The position numbers were made by a program, and so were the translations under genes. This document shows, one piece after another, positions 25,614-34,756 of a stretch of DNA of 57,788 nt. The notes beneath the pieces are model-generated. The model saw only the letters and a list, made by a program, of their open reading frames with translations. It did no database searches and was not told where the DNA came from. Origin of the DNA: Dysgonomonas sp. 511 (lineage in GTDB: Bacteria > Bacteroidota > Bacteroidia > Bacteroidales > Dysgonomonadaceae); contig NZ_QVMQ01000019.1 in assembly GCF_010501105.1 (NCBI RefSeq), forward strand, positions 42,406 through 100,193. Reading direction: 5' to 3'. Every line of letters starts with the position of its first letter. Position 1 is the stretch's first letter.

Positions 25614-27911
25614 TCAATGGGAAAAAGATTCGATAAATTCTTTGGAGAAGGAATAAGGCGCATCGCTATCAACTACACCTCTCATCTTATTGGGGCTATC
25701 TCCCAACTGATAACTTATTGTTGCTCCATCAATCAACATCTGGTGTGTCAGGTAATTTTTAGAATATAGGTTCCCATTTAACTGCACAGAGTGTACATAA
25801 CGATTGGCTTTATTGTTATTCTCAGAAAGTATCTTTATTTGCTTACCATTCTCCAGATTCAGCGCCACTTTCTTAAATAAAGGAGAACCCAATGCATACT
25901 CATCTGTTCCCGGACAAACAGGATAAAAACCCAAGGCTGAAAACACATACCAAGCCGATGTTTGCCCGTTGTCTTCATCTCCGCAATATCCATCAGGATT
26001 GGGCGTATATAATTTATCCATCACTTCGCGAACCCAGTATTGAGCTTTCCACGGCTCTCCCGAATAGTTGTACAGATATATCATGTGTTGCACAGGTTGG
26101 TTACCATGAGCATAATTACCCATATTCATTATCTGCATTTCCCGTATCTCGTGTATAACATGGCCATAATAACTATCATCGAACAAAGGCGGAACATTGA
26201 AAACTGAATCCATCATCCGATTGAAACCTTCGTTTCCTCCCATCAGGTCTATCAGTCCTTGCGGATCATGGAATACTGACCAGGTATAGTGCCAACTGTT
26301 GCCTTCGGTGAAAGCATCGCCCCACTTCAAGGGGTTGAAAGGTGACTGAAATCCTCCATCCTGATTCCTTCCACGCATCAGTTTATGTTCTTCATCAAAG
26401 AGATTCTTGTAGTTGAAAGCCCTTTGCTTATATACCTCGATTTCACTCTCAGGTTTACCCAGTTTTCTGCCTAGTTGGTAAATACACCAGTCGTTGTAAG
26501 CATATTCAAGAGTACGCGCAGTATTTTCATTGATATTTACATCGTAAGGAACATACCCCAACTTATTATAATACTCCCATCCTTTACGTCCGGTAGAACT
26601 TACTTGCGGATGAACAGTACCGGCTCCATGTATAAGTGCCTGCCATAAAGTTTCGATATCGTATCCTCTTAAGCCTTTCAGGTAAGCATCTGCAACTACA
26701 GAGGCCGAATTGTTGCCTACCATGCAATCCCGATGGCCAGGGCTGGCCCATTCGGGGAGGAAGCCGCTCTCCTTGTAAGCATTTACCAATCCTTCCTGCA
26801 TCTTTATATTCATGTCGGGATAAAGCAGGTTTAACAGAGGGAAAAGACTACGAAACGTATCCCAGAAACCGGTGTCGGTAAACATATAACCCGGCAAAAC
26901 CTCTCCGTTGTAAGGGCTGTAATGTACAACTTCATTCTTTTCATTTATTTCGTAGAATGAGCGGGGGAAAAGCACTGAACGGTAAAGGCAGGAATAGAAT
27001 GTCCTTACATTGTCAATATTATCATCTTCAACCTCTACCTTGCCCAACACCTTGTTCCACTCTTGCTTACCTTGAGTTTTTATTTCATCAAAGGTGTGGT
27101 TTGCCAGTTCTTTTAAGTTCAGCTCTGCCTGCTCGTGACTAATAAAGGATGATGCTACACGGGCGTGGACTTTTTCTCCTTTAGTGGTCGAAAAGCCAAT
27201 GATTGCTCCTGCATGGTCATCCGACACCTCAAATTTTCCTTCTGCGATATCCCCTCCGGCAACAGAGGCTTTATATGTGAACGGCTTGTCGAAGGTTATT
27301 ACAAAATAGTTCTTGAAATTATCGGGTACGCCTCCGCTGTTTTTTGTTGTGTAGCCTATAATCTTATTTTCTTCTGGTATAATTTTAATATATGACCCTT
27401 TGTTGAAGGCATCGACAACAATGTATGAATTATCATTCCGGGGAAAAGTAAAACGAAAGATTGCCGCCCGTGAGGTCGGAGCCAATTCGGCTACAACATC
27501 ATGATCGGCCAGATAAACGGAATAATAATAGGGCTTGGCAACCTCCAATTTATGAGAAAACCAACTGGCACGTTCCTCCTCGTCGAACACTGGTTTTCCT
27601 GTTATTGGCATGATGGAAAACTGCCCGTAGTCGTTGATCCAGGGACTAGGCTGGTGAGTCTGCTTCAGTCCTCTGATTTTATCGGCAGAGTAAGTATATG
27701 TCCACCCGTCGCCCATCTTACCGGTCTGTGGTGTCCAGAAATTCATACCCCACGGACGGGCAATAGCCGGATAAGTATTACCCGTTGATAAAGAATATTT
27801 ACTTAAAGTGCCGACTAAGGGGTTGACGTGACCTGTCCAGTCTTTTATTTGCCCTGATACTGTAGGAGCCAAAGCGAAGCAGGCTAAAAATAACAATATG
27901 TATTTTCTCAT
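25614..27911 (-). CDS. GH92 alpha-mannosidase
   Basis: A 765-residue exported GH92 enzyme: signal peptide (1-20), N-terminal beta-sandwich (about 25-270) and an (alpha/alpha)6 catalytic domain. Family motifs include GTGFWDTFRSLFPL-like TDTGFWDTFRSLFP (345-358), PGHRDCMVGNNSASVVADAYLKG, EGNSWHYTW with Glu536 as probable general acid, and GYCGDEDNGQTSAWYVFSALGFYP with Asp645 and Asp647 matching the catalytic-base aspartates described for BT3990. GH92 enzymes are calcium-dependent inverting exo-alpha-mannosidases that trim high-mannose N-glycans. It is the distal gene of locus A, separated from the discoidin gene by about 100 bases containing a GC-rich hairpin. Confidence 0.95.
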   Translation of the reverse strand: MRKYILLFLACFALAPTVSGQIKDWTGHVNPLVGTLSKYSLSTGNTYPAIARPWGMNFWTPQTGKMGDGWTYTYSADKIRGLKQTHQPSPWINDYGQFSIMPITGKPVFDEEERASWFSHKLEVAKPYYYSVYLADHDVVAELAPTSRAAIFRFTFPRNDNSYIVVDAFNKGSYIKIIPEENKIIGYTTKNSGGVPDNFKNYFVITFDKPFTYKASVAGGDIAEGKFEVSDDHAGAIIGFSTTKGEKVHARVASSFISHEQAELNLKELANHTFDEIKTQGKQEWNKVLGKVEVEDDNIDNVRTFYSCLYRSVLFPRSFYEINEKNEVVHYSPYNGEVLPGYMFTDTGFWDTFRSLFPLLNLLYPDMNIKMQEGLVNAYKESGFLPEWASPGHRDCMVGNNSASVVADAYLKGLRGYDIETLWQALIHGAGTVHPQVSSTGRKGWEYYNKLGYVPYDVNINENTARTLEYAYNDWCIYQLGRKLGKPESEIEVYKQRAFNYKNLFDEEHKLMRGRNQDGGFQSPFNPLKWGDAFTEGNSWHYTWSVFHDPQGLIDLMGGNEGFNRMMDSVFNVPPLFDDSYYGHVIHEIREMQIMNMGNYAHGNQPVQHMIYLYNYSGEPWKAQYWVREVMDKLYTPNPDGYCGDEDNGQTSAWYVFSALGFYPVCPGTDEYALGSPLFKKVALNLENGKQIKILSENNNKANRYVHSVQLNGNLYSKNYLTHQMLIDGATISYQLGDSPNKMRGVVDSDAPYSFSKEFIESFSH

Positions 27912-27949
27912 AATTTTTAGTTATAGAATGGCTGATATCTATTATTAAA

Positions 27950-27977
27950 TAGGGGCGGACTTATTTGCCCGCCCCTA
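27950..27977 (-). other. Intercistronic GC-rich hairpin before GH92
   Basis: taggggcgg (27950-27958) pairs perfectly with ccgccccta (27969-27977). On the transcribed minus strand it lies between the stop of the discoidin gene and the ATG of GH92. It is not followed by a strong U-tract, so it may be an mRNA-processing or stability element, or a partial terminator that tunes GH92 level. Confidence 0.45.
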
Positions 27978-28010
27978 CTATAAAGTTTCTATTACATAAC
28001 CGTCTCCGGA

Positions 28011-29342
28011 TTATTCATATACCCAAATCTCTGTAACATCTAAATAACTATTGTAACGTCCGGTCATTTCAAATTTCACATAACGTGCAGTCACCGGCAC
28101 ATAGAATCCGAAATAATGGTTAAGGCTTTGAGGTGTTTCTAGTTCTCCCTGCGAAGTCCAATCCACATTGTCCATAGATGTTGATATCTTCATATTCTTA
28201 GGAGAGGAGGCTGTTGTATTCCGGTAATAATCTGCTCCCAGAGCCACGAATGTTTTTGCCGCTCCCATATCTACGTAGAATGACAATTCGTCAGAAGATA
28301 CATATAGCGAGCTTCCACCCGTTCCTCCATAACCATTGATAATAGAAGAAATATTTTTGCCGACAGGAACGATAGAGCTTCCCGTCCAACCGAGCTTCTC
28401 TATATTAACCCAAGCTGGATCTTTTTCAGCAAGATATTGGATGTTTCTGAATACTTTCAGTATTTTCAATACAGCAACCCCATTCGTTTCATCCAGAGCA
28501 ATAATCGGATCGTCGGCAGTAAATGCAACAGTTACCTCGTGAGATTCTTCCTCTGTTGTTTGCAACAAGAAATCATCTGTTATACCCCAAGTTACAACTG
28601 CCGAGGTCTTTTCTCCTGCCTGAATGGTAACTTCGGCCGGAGTTATCGTTACTGTATTCATAAACTTATCTTCTATACCGGTTGTCGTAAACTTGACTTT
28701 AGTGGTTTTCAACGCCGGTTTGTCAAGCTGAACCGTAAACTTGTAAGCTATAGGGTCAGGATTCACGATTGCCCCGTTAGAGTATGCACGCCCGAAAATA
28801 GTGCTGCTACCTTCTTCCCCTACAATAGAGGCCGTAGGAATATAGGCTTCTTTCTTGACAATGACTTTCGCCTCAATCGGATCTACAGGCGTTTTATAGC
28901 CGGTGGCACGAACCCTCACTCCTATCTCGTAAGTTTCTTCATCATAATTGGTTTGTGCAAAACTAAAGTCTTCTTCTTTCAGCGTTACCGTTACGTATGT
29001 ATCGGTATGACCAACTTTTAGGGTTTCCTTTGTAGTGCTGATCTCAATCAGGTCAGCAGGAATGTTTTCAGACAATATCTCGTAAGATAGGTTGATATCT
29101 TCGGGCGAAGCCTTAAACCTGAACATATATGTCCGGCTTACCACATCGTCGAGTTCTAATATACCGTCACTGTTATAGACTGCATTCAATACCAATTCTG
29201 TTCCCTCGCCGGCATCAGATATCGAAACTGATGGTTGGTTATCGGGAAAGGGTTGCAGCCCCAGCTTTTCGTCATCATCGCAACTCATAAGTGCAAATAA
29301 CGCACTTACTATCAGAGCAAAAAATAATTTATAATATTTCAT
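28011..29342 (-). CDS. Surface lipoprotein with beta domains and a C-terminal discoidin domain
   Basis: A 443-residue lipoprotein (lipobox ALMSC, Cys20 region) with two Calx-beta or DUF1735-like beta-sandwich modules (about 35-160 and 165-290) and a C-terminal F5/8 type C-like domain (about 305-443) that ends SYLDVTEIWVYE. No catalytic domain is visible. The position inside a SusCD operon with endoglycosidase and mannosidase genes suggests a surface glycan-binding protein. It lies 18 bases after the GH18 gene. Confidence 0.7.
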   Translation of the reverse strand: MKYYKLFFALIVSALFALMSCDDDEKLGLQPFPDNQPSVSISDAGEGTELVLNAVYNSDGILELDDVVSRTYMFRFKASPEDINLSYEILSENIPADLIEISTTKETLKVGHTDTYVTVTLKEEDFSFAQTNYDEETYEIGVRVRATGYKTPVDPIEAKVIVKKEAYIPTASIVGEEGSSTIFGRAYSNGAIVNPDPIAYKFTVQLDKPALKTTKVKFTTTGIEDKFMNTVTITPAEVTIQAGEKTSAVVTWGITDDFLLQTTEEESHEVTVAFTADDPIIALDETNGVAVLKILKVFRNIQYLAEKDPAWVNIEKLGWTGSSIVPVGKNISSIINGYGGTGGSSLYVSSDELSFYVDMGAAKTFVALGADYYRNTTASSPKNMKISTSMDNVDWTSQGELETPQSLNHYFGFYVPVTARYVKFEMTGRYNSYLDVTEIWVYE

Positions 29343-29359
29343 ATCTTTTTTGTTATAAA

Positions 29360-30817
29360 TTAGTTTTCTATAGGGAGATCTGTTAAATAGCTATAAGGTT
29401 TTGGATCCTGATGCTTATAGTAGGTAGTAATAGGTTTCAGTTTCGACCCATATAATACTTCAGCACCCGACAAACGGCCAAAGGCACTGCTAAACTTCGT
29501 TGGTTTCAGGTCAAAGCCCATATACCAGCCAAATCCGTTATTAATCAGATTCTGAGCAGACGATGCGCTTAGCGAACCTCCAATACCTAAGTTGTATTCG
29601 GATGCCAGACCTGCACATTCTTTTCGAGTCATTTGCCCAATAGGCGATGCACTACTTCCATAGTTTGGCACTACAATGTCTATCCATTCCTTAGCATCCA
29701 CATCTTCCCCCGTTTCCAAATCTTTAACAGAGGCTACACCATACATGTAGCCAAAGGCAAATACTGTCATCAATTTATCAGGCATCGCTTTTTTGGTTTC
29801 ATAACACAGACGGGCCGCTGCTTCTCTGCTCCTGGTTGTAAGAGCAGGATTACTAGGGTCTGGAGCAGTAGAATACTCATCATCATAATTTACTCCATCC
29901 AGATTATAGGCTTTGCAATACGAGGCTATTTCACGGGCAAAATCTTTCGCTCCCTGATTCGAGAGTTGAGCCAAACCTGTCATATCGTGGTTACCCAACA
30001 AACCTAACAATACTTTTACCCCGCGTTTGCGCAATGGCTGAAGGTAGGTTTCGTTATTATCCAGCAAAAATTGGGTCTGCGGGTTACATTGTATGCGTGG
30101 ACGACCAGCTTCAGCGTCATAATTGATATTGGCTGCAAACAAGACAATCACATCCCACAGAAGTTTACCATTTTCCAACTCGAAAGAAAGTGTATTCAAC
30201 GGGTTCACATTGTTTATCTCAAAAAACAGGTAACCTCTTACAACATCTTCACCCTTATATGCATCTGCCGCATTACGCATATCTTTTACAAAATAAATAC
30301 AATGTTTTGCGTCGTCGTTGCTGATGGTAATATCGCTACTGTATTCCGATATCGCCAATGGAATGGCATAAGTTTTACCATCCTCCATATTATCAGAAGC
30401 ATTGATAGTAATGCCTACCTCGGCAGACTTCACATTACTATTGATAGCAAACGTGCCGTCATTGTCGAAGATTACATCATCTTGGGGATATATTTCGAAG
30501 TCGGTTCCATATTTAAGATTGTATGCTGTCAAATACTCAGCATCAAACGCCACCCTCGCTTTGGTACCTGCCGTCGGCAACTTTGTCAATCCCATTTTCA
30601 CAGCTGTGGTATAAGAACCTTTGTAAAGCTCTATAATATTAGATGCCTTATTGGTTTTTCCATCACGCAGGTATGCATTATTTTCATATACATTATTGTA
30701 GTCCGATTCATTTACTTTTCTCCCGATATCCAGGTCGTCATCGCAAGACATGAGAAATATCATGCTGCCCAGTATAAAGGCCAACGATGATATGAATGAT
30801 ATATTTTTTATTTTCAT
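29360..30817 (-). CDS. DUF1735-GH18 endo-beta-N-acetylglucosaminidase (EndoBT-3987 type)
   Basis: A 485-residue lipoprotein (lipobox FLMSC, Cys25) with an N-terminal BT_3987-like (DUF1735) domain (about 40-185) and a GH18 barrel (about 190-475). The catalytic strand is LDGVNYDDEYS at 306-316: the final Asp-Asp-Glu is intact with Glu314 as acid and Asp312 as stabilising residue, while the position usually Asp in DGxDxDxE is Asn310. The catalytic numbering coincides with that published for B. thetaiotaomicron BT3987, which cuts the GlcNAc-GlcNAc core of high-mannose N-glycans. The predicted role is surface release of the glycan before SusCD import. It lies 31 bases after the LamG gene. Confidence 0.88.
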   Translation of the reverse strand: MKIKNISFISSLAFILGSMIFLMSCDDDLDIGRKVNESDYNNVYENNAYLRDGKTNKASNIIELYKGSYTTAVKMGLTKLPTAGTKARVAFDAEYLTAYNLKYGTDFEIYPQDDVIFDNDGTFAINSNVKSAEVGITINASDNMEDGKTYAIPLAISEYSSDITISNDDAKHCIYFVKDMRNAADAYKGEDVVRGYLFFEINNVNPLNTLSFELENGKLLWDVIVLFAANINYDAEAGRPRIQCNPQTQFLLDNNETYLQPLRKRGVKVLLGLLGNHDMTGLAQLSNQGAKDFAREIASYCKAYNLDGVNYDDEYSTAPDPSNPALTTRSREAAARLCYETKKAMPDKLMTVFAFGYMYGVASVKDLETGEDVDAKEWIDIVVPNYGSSASPIGQMTRKECAGLASEYNLGIGGSLSASSAQNLINNGFGWYMGFDLKPTKFSSAFGRLSGAEVLYGSKLKPITTYYKHQDPKPYSYLTDLPIEN

Positions 30818-30848
30818 AATTAAATTCTCAAGTAAGATTAAACATCTA

Positions 30849-32018
30849 TCAATTTATTTGGGGTATCTCTACATTCACCCAAGTCGGCGATGCGCTATTT
30901 GCTGCGGTTATATTATTTCCGTTTCCGGTATGGTCGGTAATAACATTGCCTGCACCCTCATTAAATTTCCAATAGGCAATCAGTCCCGGCGAATTCGGCT
31001 CTACTTCGTAAGGATTGCCTGCTATTTGCTCTGCCGTTCTCTGCACAGTCCAGATACGAACCTCAGATATTTCGCCTGGCAACCAACGTGTTGCATCCCA
31101 TGCATAACCTATATAACAACCACTTGTCAGATTCAAAGACCCTGATGCAGCCTTATCGCTGTAAACGAGTTCTCCGTCCTTATAATACAGCCGCTCTTTG
31201 GTAGTATTGTCATATACGATGGCGATATGCACCCATTCGTTAACGGGTAACCCCGAAACTTTGTTAGGAGCCGGGAAATTTCCGCCCGGTGCTACTACCT
31301 GAAGTTGGTCGCGCGGACGATCGCCATCTCCAATACGGACAAGGAATTTTCCTTCTATACCAAATACCGAACTCAGAGCATTATCACGTCCTGCAACCCA
31401 ATCGGCACTGCGCACCAACGCTTCTACTGTGATTGTAGGTACGCTACTCACGTTGCTTGTCCATTTTATAGGGAAATAAATTTTTGAAATATCAGCAACC
31501 ACATTGATAAGTGCAGCGCCCTTAAAGATAAAAAATACTGTTTTCTGATCTTTAGCTATTTCAATGTCAGAAGCGTTTACTACAGCCACCGGCAGCACAT
31601 AGCGTCTGGATTTATCCAGATTTCCGGTATTCATAAAATTAATGAGAATGTTATCTCCTGATACGTCTCCGGCTTTGATAACTGTCGCCTTTTCCGGTAT
31701 TTCGTAATATTCAGGTTCGAGCGCGGTTGCTTCATCTCCATATATCAGGTTATAAGCTGCTGTAAGGGCCGGCACTGCATCGAAGTTGATATGTATATCT
31801 TTCTCGGCAGGCAAAGCGATGCGATAGCTAATTTCCCGTGATGCCTCCATAATATTGGGTTTGATCAACAGGTCGTCATTAATGGTAGAAGAAGTGATAT
31901 AAAGCCTGTTTCCGAAATGATGCTCGTTTACGATATCTGCATCTTTACATCCGCTAACCAAAAGTGTTATTGCAACCAATAATAATGCGAAAATATTCTT
32001 ATTGTGTTTCATATTCAT
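30849..32018 (-). CDS. DUF1735-LamG surface lipoprotein (glycan binding)
   Basis: A 389-residue lipoprotein (lipobox VSGC) with a BT_3987-like DUF1735 domain (about 35-170) and a LamG/concanavalin-like domain (about 175-385; VNEWVHIAIVYDNTTKERLYYKDGELVYSDKA, PGEISEVRIWTVQRTAEQI, PGLIAYWKFNEG). No hydrolase motif is present. The matching gene in locus B (55131-56432) has the same architecture. It probably works as a surface glycan-binding protein beside SusD. It begins two bases after the stop of the preceding gene. Confidence 0.78.
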   Translation of the reverse strand: MNMKHNKNIFALLLVAITLLVSGCKDADIVNEHHFGNRLYITSSTINDDLLIKPNIMEASREISYRIALPAEKDIHINFDAVPALTAAYNLIYGDEATALEPEYYEIPEKATVIKAGDVSGDNILINFMNTGNLDKSRRYVLPVAVVNASDIEIAKDQKTVFFIFKGAALINVVADISKIYFPIKWTSNVSSVPTITVEALVRSADWVAGRDNALSSVFGIEGKFLVRIGDGDRPRDQLQVVAPGGNFPAPNKVSGLPVNEWVHIAIVYDNTTKERLYYKDGELVYSDKAASGSLNLTSGCYIGYAWDATRWLPGEISEVRIWTVQRTAEQIAGNPYEVEPNSPGLIAYWKFNEGAGNVITDHTGNGNNITAANSASPTWVNVEIPQIN

Positions 32019-32020
32019 TC

Positions 32021-33115
32021 TTATTTATTTGGATTCATAATACGAATAATGTCGCGTACATATCCATAAGTCCTGTTATAATAATCGTTATGAACATTCA
32101 TCACGAACAAGCCCTTGCGGCTAAAGTCGGGAGACTCTTGCGTAACCCATTGCGCAGCACCAAGTGCAGCTATGGTTTTCTCGTTGTCGCCAGTCAGAGT
32201 ATTCCAATAACCAATTATTTTATCTTTATCGTCGGCCTGAGGTAATTGCACACATGCAAGGAAACGGTCGGTAGGGACAGGGTTGATACCGCCTTCTACC
32301 CCTAACACAGCGTCTTTTCCTGCCTGAACGGCCAAATATGTCTTCACCGAAAGATCGTCTGCATTGGTCGAAGAGGCCGATTTAATAACCAGATAATCAT
32401 ACTCTTCCAGCATATCCATATTCTCGGGTACAAGATATTGGATATTGCTATACAGTACCAGCGTCTTGCCTTTGTGTGTTTCGCGCCAAGCCATAACTCT
32501 ATCAAACAGGTTTTGTTGGCGTGCGTTGTACAAAGCTAAAGCCGGTTCGGTAAGGCTGACTAACGAACGGCCTGTGTAGTCGACAACAATGCCATGGTAG
32601 CTATATTTGTCGCAAAGAGCAAGTGCGGCATCTATCTGTCCTCCCAGGTATTGAAGTGCGTCTTCTTCTGTCAGTTTAGGATTTGCCTTTTCCATCGCTT
32701 GCCAGTCTGCTTCAAATCCATTATAGTCAATCACATACAAGACCCGCGTGCCTTTATCGTTTTCCACTTTCACCATTTCTTCCTGAGTAACAGAGTTTAG
32801 GTTGTCAGGATTATTCAAGCAAATGAAATCGACGCTATCGGGAAGCGCAGTCAGTCGTTCGGCTTGTTTCATTGGTATTGTCTTGGGATTATCGAACGAC
32901 ACAAAGATTGCATTATGTTCGCCGGCCTTATAGTCTCTCAGATTCTTCAGATAGTCTGCATATAACTGTGGATTCGAATCTTCTAAAGTAGGATTTTTGA
33001 GGTCGAGACTTTCCGGGTCTGTCCAGTCGTCGCACGAGTTGAAGGCTAGGCCTAACATCGATGCTATCACTACAAATAGAGAATATTTTAAATAATTTTT
33101 CATATATACTTTCAT
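32021..33115 (-). CDS. GH18-like surface protein lacking the catalytic acid
   Basis: A 364-residue lipoprotein (lipobox AFNSC, Cys28) with a GH18-type barrel. At the catalytic strand the active consensus DGxDxDxE has become HGIVVDYT (174-181): the first two Asp are His and Val, and the essential Glu is Thr181; only Asp179 remains. Hydrolysis is therefore unlikely, and a glycan-binding role is the better call, as for other inactive GH18 proteins encoded next to SusD. A closely placed relative in locus B (53975-55099) shares the CDDWT opening and keeps the full motif. Two starts are possible (33115 or 33103). Confidence 0.78.
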   Translation of the reverse strand: MKVYMKNYLKYSLFVVIASMLGLAFNSCDDWTDPESLDLKNPTLEDSNPQLYADYLKNLRDYKAGEHNAIFVSFDNPKTIPMKQAERLTALPDSVDFICLNNPDNLNSVTQEEMVKVENDKGTRVLYVIDYNGFEADWQAMEKANPKLTEEDALQYLGGQIDAALALCDKYSYHGIVVDYTGRSLVSLTEPALALYNARQQNLFDRVMAWRETHKGKTLVLYSNIQYLVPENMDMLEEYDYLVIKSASSTNADDLSVKTYLAVQAGKDAVLGVEGGINPVPTDRFLACVQLPQADDKDKIIGYWNTLTGDNEKTIAALGAAQWVTQESPDFSRKGLFVMNVHNDYYNRTYGYVRDIIRIMNPNK

Positions 33116-33126
33116 TAAGGTGATTA

Positions 33127-34746
33127 TTATTTCTTAGCAGCCCACCACAAGTCTGTAGCCATATTATCAGGACCTTTCAGGTATTTGGATACAGCTTCGG
33201 TTATATTCTCCGAGTTACTATTATATTCATCAAGAGGGTAAGGCATGCGCCGGGCCCCTTTATTGGAATCTACTATACCACCACTCTTGTTTCCTGCTGC
33301 TGTCGCTGGTATCAACTTAGGGTATCCTGTACGGCGGAAATCTGCCCAGGCTTCATTTCCCAATTGCCAGTTGGCAATCCATTTTTGGACGATAATGCGT
33401 TCCTGCTTTTCTTCTTTGCTTGCACCCTCATTCCATTTGATAGTGATGGATGATAGTCCACTGGTATAAGTGTTGTCGCCGGCAGGGTCTGTATAAGCTT
33501 CCGGTTTGCTGGTAGCATCGCTCAGATATGCATCGGCTCCACTGGCATCCCATTGGTCGAAAGATAAACGAATACCTTCATTATAAAACGCTTCGGCAGT
33601 TCCCCCCATATTGAAGCCGAAAATAGCTGTTCCTTCTGCGCGCAGGAAAGCAACTTCTGCTGCATTCATCCAATAGATAGGAGATGTAGTGGAGATATTT
33701 ACTCCCGAATATTTATGTCCTTTGCTGGTAAGATCGGGGATAATAATGCCGCGTCGTAAGCCTACATAATCATATCCTTTCCACATAGATTTTATAAAGT
33801 ATTTCTCCCGACGGGCATCGCCATATCCATTCATGTAACAAATAATATCTGCCGCAGCATGAGTGTCACCTCCGGTATTAGTATAACCTTCTTCTATATC
33901 AGCTTCCGGTACCTGATTGTAGCGTGTTGCTACATAAATAGGATTTTGGATACTGGAAGAGAAATACTTCCAGGCTGCATTATCATCATTTGTTTCCATA
34001 ACACCGCCATTTGCCGGAGCGACAGCTTCTTCTGCCATTTCTTTAGCTTTTGCCAGATCGGCATAAGCTATACGGATAGCCAAACGGAGTTTCAGCGAGT
34101 TGGCAAATTTAATCCATTGCTTGATATTTCCTGCATAAATATAGTCGGCATCCTTTACCAACATAGCATTCGGATATTCGTTCAGAATATCTATCGCACT
34201 GTTTAAGTCCTCGAAGAATGCATTATATACAGTTTCTTGCGAATCGTAAGGGATTGCCAGGTTGTTGCTTTCTCCCATTTTGGTATAAGGGATAGGCCCA
34301 AATGTATCTGCCACCCTATGCATAGTAGCTACTTTTATTATGTTTGCGATAGCATAAGGCACAGGGTTTCCGGTATTTTCGGAGACAAGTTTTACCGTAG
34401 CCAAGTTGGAATTTAGCACTGGGATAATCTTATCACTTTTCAGGAAAACCCGACTCCAGTCATCTTTCGGATTGTAGTTGGAAATCGTATTTGCCCATCC
34501 GGCATTTGCATCGGCATAATATCCACCCATCGGACCGCCTAACAGACAGTCGGTAAACTGAGCGGTATTCACGTCCGGCGATACTACACATCCTGCCAGG
34601 TTGTTCATAGCCGACCCTAAAGCATAATCATCTGCTTCCAGCGATCCCGGTTCGTGAGGATTACTGTTTATATTCTCATAGTTTGCTGTACAGGACATTA
34701 GTGCAGCAAGAGAGACAATCGTCAGTTTGTTTATTATATTTTTCAT
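33127..34746 (-). CDS. susD-like: SusD/RagB-family lipoprotein (locus A)
   Basis: A 539-residue SusD-like protein of the SusD/RagB superfamily. The lipoprotein signal ends ALMSC (Cys19). The helical TPR-like scaffold is recognisable by MHRVADTFGPIPYTKMGE, IKQWIKFANSLKLRLAIRIAYAD and, near the end, WIANWQLGNEAWADFRRTGYPKL. It caps the SusC barrel on the cell surface and captures oligosaccharide. It lies 10 bases downstream of susC and 11 bases upstream of the inactive GH18 gene. Confidence 0.95.
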   Translation of the reverse strand: MKNIINKLTIVSLAALMSCTANYENINSNPHEPGSLEADDYALGSAMNNLAGCVVSPDVNTAQFTDCLLGGPMGGYYADANAGWANTISNYNPKDDWSRVFLKSDKIIPVLNSNLATVKLVSENTGNPVPYAIANIIKVATMHRVADTFGPIPYTKMGESNNLAIPYDSQETVYNAFFEDLNSAIDILNEYPNAMLVKDADYIYAGNIKQWIKFANSLKLRLAIRIAYADLAKAKEMAEEAVAPANGGVMETNDDNAAWKYFSSSIQNPIYVATRYNQVPEADIEEGYTNTGGDTHAAADIICYMNGYGDARREKYFIKSMWKGYDYVGLRRGIIIPDLTSKGHKYSGVNISTTSPIYWMNAAEVAFLRAEGTAIFGFNMGGTAEAFYNEGIRLSFDQWDASGADAYLSDATSKPEAYTDPAGDNTYTSGLSSITIKWNEGASKEEKQERIIVQKWIANWQLGNEAWADFRRTGYPKLIPATAAGNKSGGIVDSNKGARRMPYPLDEYNSNSENITEAVSKYLKGPDNMATDLWWAAKK

Positions 34747-34756
34747 ACCTGCATTT

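Noticed and set aside
32021..33115. Calling this an active chitinase or endoglycosidase
   Set aside because: The general acid Glu and two of three Asp of DGxDxDxE are replaced (HGIVVDYT), so a binding role is favoured.
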